DNA of 64,000 bases from Tulasnella sp. 424 (Eukaryota > Basidiomycota > Agaricomycetes > Cantharellales > Tulasnellaceae): positions 62,001 through 126,000 of the forward strand of contig WSUB01000004.1 in NCBI GenBank assembly GCA_019633425.1. The letters run 5' to 3'. Position 1 is the first letter of the stretch. Each line of letters begins with the position of its first letter. The translations under genes and the position numbers were made by a program. Positions 59,126 through 64,000 of this stretch are shown in pieces. A model generated the notes under the pieces. That model was given only the letters and a program-made list of their open reading frames with translations. It did no database searches and was not told where the DNA came from.

Positions 59126-60584
59126 ATGAACGAACTAACTGAAGCCGACTACGCCCAAGCTCGAAAAGATGCTGCTGAGGAGACGAAAGATCTTCCACGG
59201 AGGCGAGATGCACTTGGGCGGATGGTGCCGGAGAAAAAGGCCAACAAGCCGTATTTCGTGTAAGTCGAATGGAATCGACCAATAACGCGGCAGGGATTTG
59301 CAACAAAACCCGTAAAGATTTTGGATGCTCACACTAGCTTGGGCGGGGCGTTGTAGGTACCAAGACTACAAAAGAAAGCAAGCTGAACAGGAGGCGGCCA
59401 AAGCCGAACGACAGAGAATTCGAGCTGAGAAGATCGCACGTGGAGAGGAAGTGGGACCTGATCCGGATGAGAAGAAGCCTTCTGCTGCTGGAACTTTCAT
59501 CAAGATCTTCATCTTGGGTCTCTTGATGACGCTGTATGCGGGGTACTTTGTCACGGGAGATCCGTGGTGGGGGTATGAGAATAAGTGGTTGACAGTGAGG
59601 CATTGGGCTTCGCTTATTCCCGTATGTCCTCCTAGAGGCCCTCTCGAGCTTCCGTACCTGATTCTTCTTCTGCCTTGGTGGGTGGTTACCGTAGGATGGA
59701 ACTCAGAAGATGTACACCGAGTCTATGTTGGCGAAATACGACGGTACTGACCCTGAAAAGCCCGTTTTACTTGCTGTGAGTTCTAACCCTTGAAGTGCAT
59801 ATACTGGTTTTGCGTTTCGATGGTCAACTAAATGATCTGGACTTGTAGATCGACGGTATCGTGTACGATGTGTCGGAAGGTCGGCGGACTTATGGTCCCG
59901 GAGGAAGTCAGTTACAGTCTTCGCCAAGCCCCTTCGCACCGCTGAATATGCTAACGATTCTCCATTTTCATCTCATCGCCCCTTACCCCTTTTCTGTGTT
60001 GGATCTATTCTTGGACGCACCCGATAGGCTACCACCAATTCGCAGGACGAGACGCTGCTCGAGCCTTCGTGACAGGATGCTTCAGAGAACATCTTACACA
60101 CGATATTCGAGGGTTCGGGGAGAATGAGATCAAGGTGAGAATTTTGCCCTCCACCTATATCCTGACTTGTGCACTGCGGCACACATCGGTGCAACCGGTA
60201 TCGTTCTTCCCTCCCGAGACACCCATCTGACTGACCGAACTTCTTTACTTCCCCCCCTTGGCCGCGAATTCTTTGATCACCCTGCTTTCAACTTCTCGCC
60301 GATGGTCGGGACCCAAACCCTCCTATTCTGGCAAACTCACGGGATGGGTGGCGAAAAAATAGTCGCTAAACAAGTGGCGTAAATTTTATGCGGAGCACCA
60401 GACCTATAAGCGGGTCGGAACGGTGTATCATCCCCCAATCCACCCGAGTACGCCCATCCCTCCTCCCTGTGACGGTAGCAAGCCACAAAAGGACGAGACA
60501 CCCCAAGTGGGCCCGCAACTACCGCCGGCCGCCCCGAACCCTGACCGAAAGCCCAAGAAAACGGAGCCCAAGAAGGAACTGTAG
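59126..60584 (+). CDS. membrane-associated cytochrome-b5-like heme-binding protein (MAPR family)
   Basis: Six exons: 59126-59259, 59357-59621, 59707-59775, 59849-59906, 60028-60134 and 60363-60584. The N-terminal half is charged and coiled-coil-like (QAEQEAAKAERQRIRAEKI). One membrane segment follows (FIKIFILGLLMTLYAGYFV). The C-terminal cytochrome b5-like domain has KMYTESMLAKYDGTDPEKP, AIDGIVYDVSEGRRTYGPGG and, after splicing, SYHQFAGRDAARAFVTG with the Tyr residues that bind heme in this family. The tail is Pro/Lys-rich and ends KKEL. MAPR proteins (yeast Dap1, human PGRMC1) support P450 enzymes in sterol synthesis at the ER. The join into exon 6 (acceptor AATAG at 60360) is the least certain. 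Confidence 0.88.
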
Positions 60585-61659
60585 TCTTCTCGATCTTCTT
60601 TAGACCTGTCTGCCTGGCTGTACGGTTGGTCTACGTCGCGATTGATTGAACTTTTTATTACTCCTCGGTGGGATCATCGAGTTCTTAGCTCGGGTATCGG
60701 GGCCGACTGCAGCTTCGATCGTACTAAAAGAGGGTACATTTGGTGTGTGTACAAGCCACAGGGGACAGTATGATTAGATCTTATCAGGGTTTTTGGGGCT
60801 TCGGCACTAGTTGATTGGGCCTCAAGATCATCAGCTCTCAGCATCATGCTGACGTTTGGTATCTCACCAGCTCCAAGTAAGCCGGATGTACCCGAAACAA
60901 GGTCATCGGAGGAGAGAATGACGAGAGGAGAGCGTGGTGTAGCCCAATTTGAAGACGGGGATCTTCGGTCGCCGTGGGTCGCCATCAAAGAAGCCGTGTT
61001 GACCCTGTATAGAGCCATTGCTAAACGGGTTCACAAAGGCCCATTCGCTACTACGGCATATCCGCTAAACTCTGGCAAAGGAAGGCAAAAGGAAACGGGC
61101 GGCCATAAGGACTTTGAAACAAGACACTTGCCATTGCTGCTTCATTATGTTATAGCTAGTGGCAGTCGCCGGAAGCTATGTTACTCCGAGAGGAAAGGGG
61201 ACACCACGCGGAGAGGTGATCTCATGAGAACGATTTGACCCAATCTCTCGTTTCCCGGCTACCGAAAAAGAGCCTCAAATTGTTTTCTGACCCTTAGTCC
61301 GGTTGCTTTAGCGCGTCGTTCCTTCTCTGTCAACTTGTTTCTCGATCCCCTTTCACCCTTGAGGGCTCGGCATCGATCTCTGCCCGACGGGAAGTCGTTC
61401 AACCCATTGCTTCCCTTAAGACTTATATCAAATACTTGTTAGGGTATGATGCACCGCAGTACCTACCCGACCCAACATTTCATAAGATACCAGGGGTCTT
61501 GGGCGCTGTCCACGCCAATTTCCCCCTCGCTCCATCACCTCCACTCTCGGTCTCGCCCATACCGTCACGACCCTCCAATTTGAAATAAATCCATTCACGT
61601 ACCCAGCTTTTTCCTTTCTTTTACTTTTGCTACTACGTCTGCCCAACGCAAGCTACAAC
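60585..61659. other. intergenic, no gene recognised
   Basis: Overlapping open frames lie on both strands around 60674-61238; neither shows a domain. The right end carries a TATA-like TTATATCAAA near 61423 and a T/C-rich stretch before the next gene. Confidence 0.4.
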
Positions 61660-63786
61660 ATGCAACTTGATGAAGTTGAACGAATACGTTATCACCTGCT
61701 TGTATCTCAAATGTGGGTTACCATCGGTGTTCCGAATTGTCATACGTGCCGAATAACGAACCGCGATGTTCCTCCCATCCAGAGTGTTCGGCGCCGGGTA
61801 TTGCATGCTCATTTACGACTGGGTTCGACAATCTTTTGGAGATCGACAAATCTGTAGGAATACGTATACTGACAACTCGTTTGCCGCGCCATCAGCTATG
61901 TTGTTGCAACCGTGAATTCAAATTCGTGAGCCTTTTGAGACGCACCTCCCCAGGGGTGATCGACGATCCTAAAGTTGCTTTTCACCGGGCATTTTGCAGA
62001 TATGGAAATCAAAATTTTCGTTCGTCAAAGCCATCTATCTCTTCTGTCGATACTGGCCAATAGCGACTGTTCCATACATCTTGTGGGCGTATACGGTTCC
62101 TCACACCTGGGAGACGTGCGAGCGGATATTCCGGATACCAGTAGCTGGTTCGTGTACCTGCATTCGTGTTGCGAGCATCATACTGACGCCTAGTTCGCCT
62201 GCTTGTCTCCGATAGTGGCAACTTGGAATCAACTGGGTACTATAATTTGAGGCTTTAGTAGAAGCGCCTGGCTATTTCAGCTGACCTTCGACGACTGTAC
62301 CCCGGATTATAGGCGCAGAAACGGTGCTGCTTGCACGAACTGTCGCTTTCCTTGGCAACAGCCGTATAATCTTCTACAGCCTCTCAGCATGCCTAGTCGC
62401 GGCCACTGCCTATCAGAACTGGGTCGTGTTCAAGCCCATGTTTCTTATTCCTTTCATTGCCGATGACAGATACGGCGTTTGCTTGCCCACAAGTCCCGGG
62501 TGCGTTTGAGTATTCTGTTCGAGGGGGATAGCATCATGCTGATAGAGATATGACAACGCTTTAGACACGAGATATTTGGTGAGCTCGCCTGTGATCGTGG
62601 TAGAAATTATCAAGCTCAACGAGGTTGCTATCGTCTCATAATCCAGGATATTTTGTAAGTCCGGTATTGTCATCGTTCCTAAACGACCTTCCACTCACCC
62701 CATACCTACAGCTGTCCTCTCTATGTTTCGATACTTTGGTACGCCTTTGATCTCCTATTACCGGCTATCGACTGACTTTGCAACTCTCTTCAGGTCACCG
62801 TCCTCATGATCTACCGAGTCTTCCGGCTGAGGCGAGAGGCGGGTGGTCAATTCAGCCGTAGTAAGTCGTATCAACTCAAGTCGATTCAAGCTGGCATTCA
62901 GCTGATATCCATTTTCTTGCTTTTGCGCTCGGAGGTCCGCTTGTGCAACTGTTTGTCTCCGAAGGTGGGCCACAGGGTTGTTGCTGACTCCAACCGCCAC
63001 GAACTGACCGGCGTTTATATCTCAAGGGCTTTGGTACTTCGTCGTAGTGTCGATTGCCAACCTCGTCAATGGCTTGGTAAGTTTTTAAGTCTCGACATAG
63101 CGTTGGTGCTCCCAGATCGTTGCTAACCGGACCTGCACTCTTTGACTGTAGATGTTCGCCCAAAAGGAGAAGTCCCTTCAAGCTACTGCGGTGCCTTTTT
63201 CGTACGCTTATCCGATGGAGTAGCCGTATTCAAACTAACTCTATCTCCTTGGCGTATCAGGAACATGCTCCCTCCTATTCTCGCCTGCCGCTTGATCCTC
63301 GATCTTCGCGAACACGGCTCAGTAGAAGGTAACGCCTGGCTCACCACGGGCAAAGGCAACGTAGGCTTCGTCCTCCCAGCATTTCTATACCGTTCAAAGC
63401 CCGGTCCGACTCCGCCACACCTCTCTACAATCCGCTTCCAAAACCCTCACAACAACAACTCCCTTCATCCCGGAGTAAGCGCAACGGATAGCAGCGTCAT
63501 ATCGACCATCTCGGACGTCCAGTTCGTAACCGCCGATGGTGTGGGTAATAAGACGAGTTTCGCGGCGGGGTTGACGTCGATTAGGAGTGCTGGGGATGAG
63601 GATGGGGATGATATCGTGGACGCGCGGGATGTTTTGGTTTCGGCTATGAAGTCCGAAAGGGAGGCAGAATCACCCGGGGTGGATAGCGAGTTCGACCTGG
63701 CGTACCAAATGAAGCCTATAAGATCTCGTGGAGAGACCGCATCGAGAGTGAGTGAGGAGGAACGCCGAGGGGATGATGTAGTGTAA
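61660..63786 (+). CDS. DUF6533-type seven-helix membrane protein
   Basis: The start MQLDEVERIRYHLLVSQ is followed by a GTGGGT donor; the next exon reads IVFGAGYCMLIYDW. Further exons give IWKSKFSFVKAIYLFCRYWP and YILWAYTVPHTWETCERIF, the hallmark pattern of the basidiomycete DUF6533 domain (Tyr-Asp, then a Trp followed by K-F-S-F/Y-R-Y-W), and a membrane helix ending ASIILT. The C-terminal exon (from about 63152) contains MLPPILACRLILDLREHG, then a Ser/Thr and acidic cytosolic tail ending GDDVV. These proteins are abundant, uncharacterised putative membrane receptors in mushrooms. Middle exon borders could not be fixed by eye. 61627 is an alternative in-frame start. Confidence 0.72.
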
Positions 63787-64000
63787 CTTTCGGGGAGCTG
63801 TCGCTCTCAAGTTTTCGTTCGTTTTGGGACTTTGTTTCTTGGAATGCTGATTGTCGGTTATAACTCTTGTATCAATCTTTTTTCAATCCTTGCATATATC
63901 TCTGTAGCTACGACTAAACCTGAATAGGTTATGTTCCCTTTCTTTTTTTCCTCCTGTCTTCACCCCCTTGCTTTTCGGTCCCCCTAGCCACTGAAGGCGA
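63787..64000. other. 3' flank of the DUF6533-type gene
   Basis: T-rich sequence, probably the untranslated end of the preceding gene. No other feature seen. Confidence 0.5.

Noticed and set aside
60674..61238. Overlapping open frames on both strands
   Set aside because: Neither has a domain, splice support or promoter context that favours one over the other.

Overview
The window is nuclear DNA from a filamentous basidiomycete, most likely an Agaricomycete. Genes are split by many short GT-AG introns (roughly 50-80 nt), and the window holds typical basidiomycete families: a MACPF-like protein, GPI-anchored Cys-rich proteins and a DUF6533-type seven-helix membrane protein. The exon maps were read by eye from splice sites and reading frame. 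Where the joined exons close exactly in frame (ERV14, the 22.2 kb gene, the small 35.5 kb gene and the micro-genes) they are reliable; elsewhere only the outer limits are given with confidence.

Layout. 1-11.1 kb: three minus-strand paralogues of a secreted, Cys-rich, Thr-rich GPI-anchored protein (1-543 cut by the window edge, 2363-3623, 9483-11095), with a MACPF-like gene between the second and third. 11.4-16.3 kb: a membrane-anchored short-chain dehydrogenase, convergent with an S28-family serine peptidase. 16.8-34 kb: genes for low-complexity Ser/Pro/Arg/Tyr-rich proteins, nearly all on the minus strand. Four of them (25498-27167, 28559-29763, 30986-31863, 33155-33984) appear to be one family, and the last three are a clear tandem triplication. 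A run of Ns interrupts a tandem repeat in one of them. 34.7-41.1 kb: two small genes, a glutamate-carboxypeptidase-II-like M28 peptidase, and ERV14 (cornichon), which diverges from the peptidase across a shared promoter. 59.1-63.8 kb: a cytochrome-b5-like (MAPR) protein and a DUF6533-type membrane protein.

The most unusual part is 41.1-59.1 kb. It first looks like 18 kb of empty sequence, but it is an old tandem duplication array. Eight related copies of a tiny two-exon gene, predicted at 33-59 aa in seven copies (the third lacks an ATG), lie on the plus strand about every 2.0-2.5 kb. Most have a TATA box 170-226 bp upstream of the start, and all end in the same C-terminal motif. Copies 7 and 8 differ largely by silent third-position changes in the second exon, which argues for real coding. 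The array is nested: a 4.4-4.7 kb unit that carries the tail of ERV14, a third partial unit, and a 2.4 kb duplication that carries sequence from just upstream of the MAPR gene. I do not recognise the peptide family.
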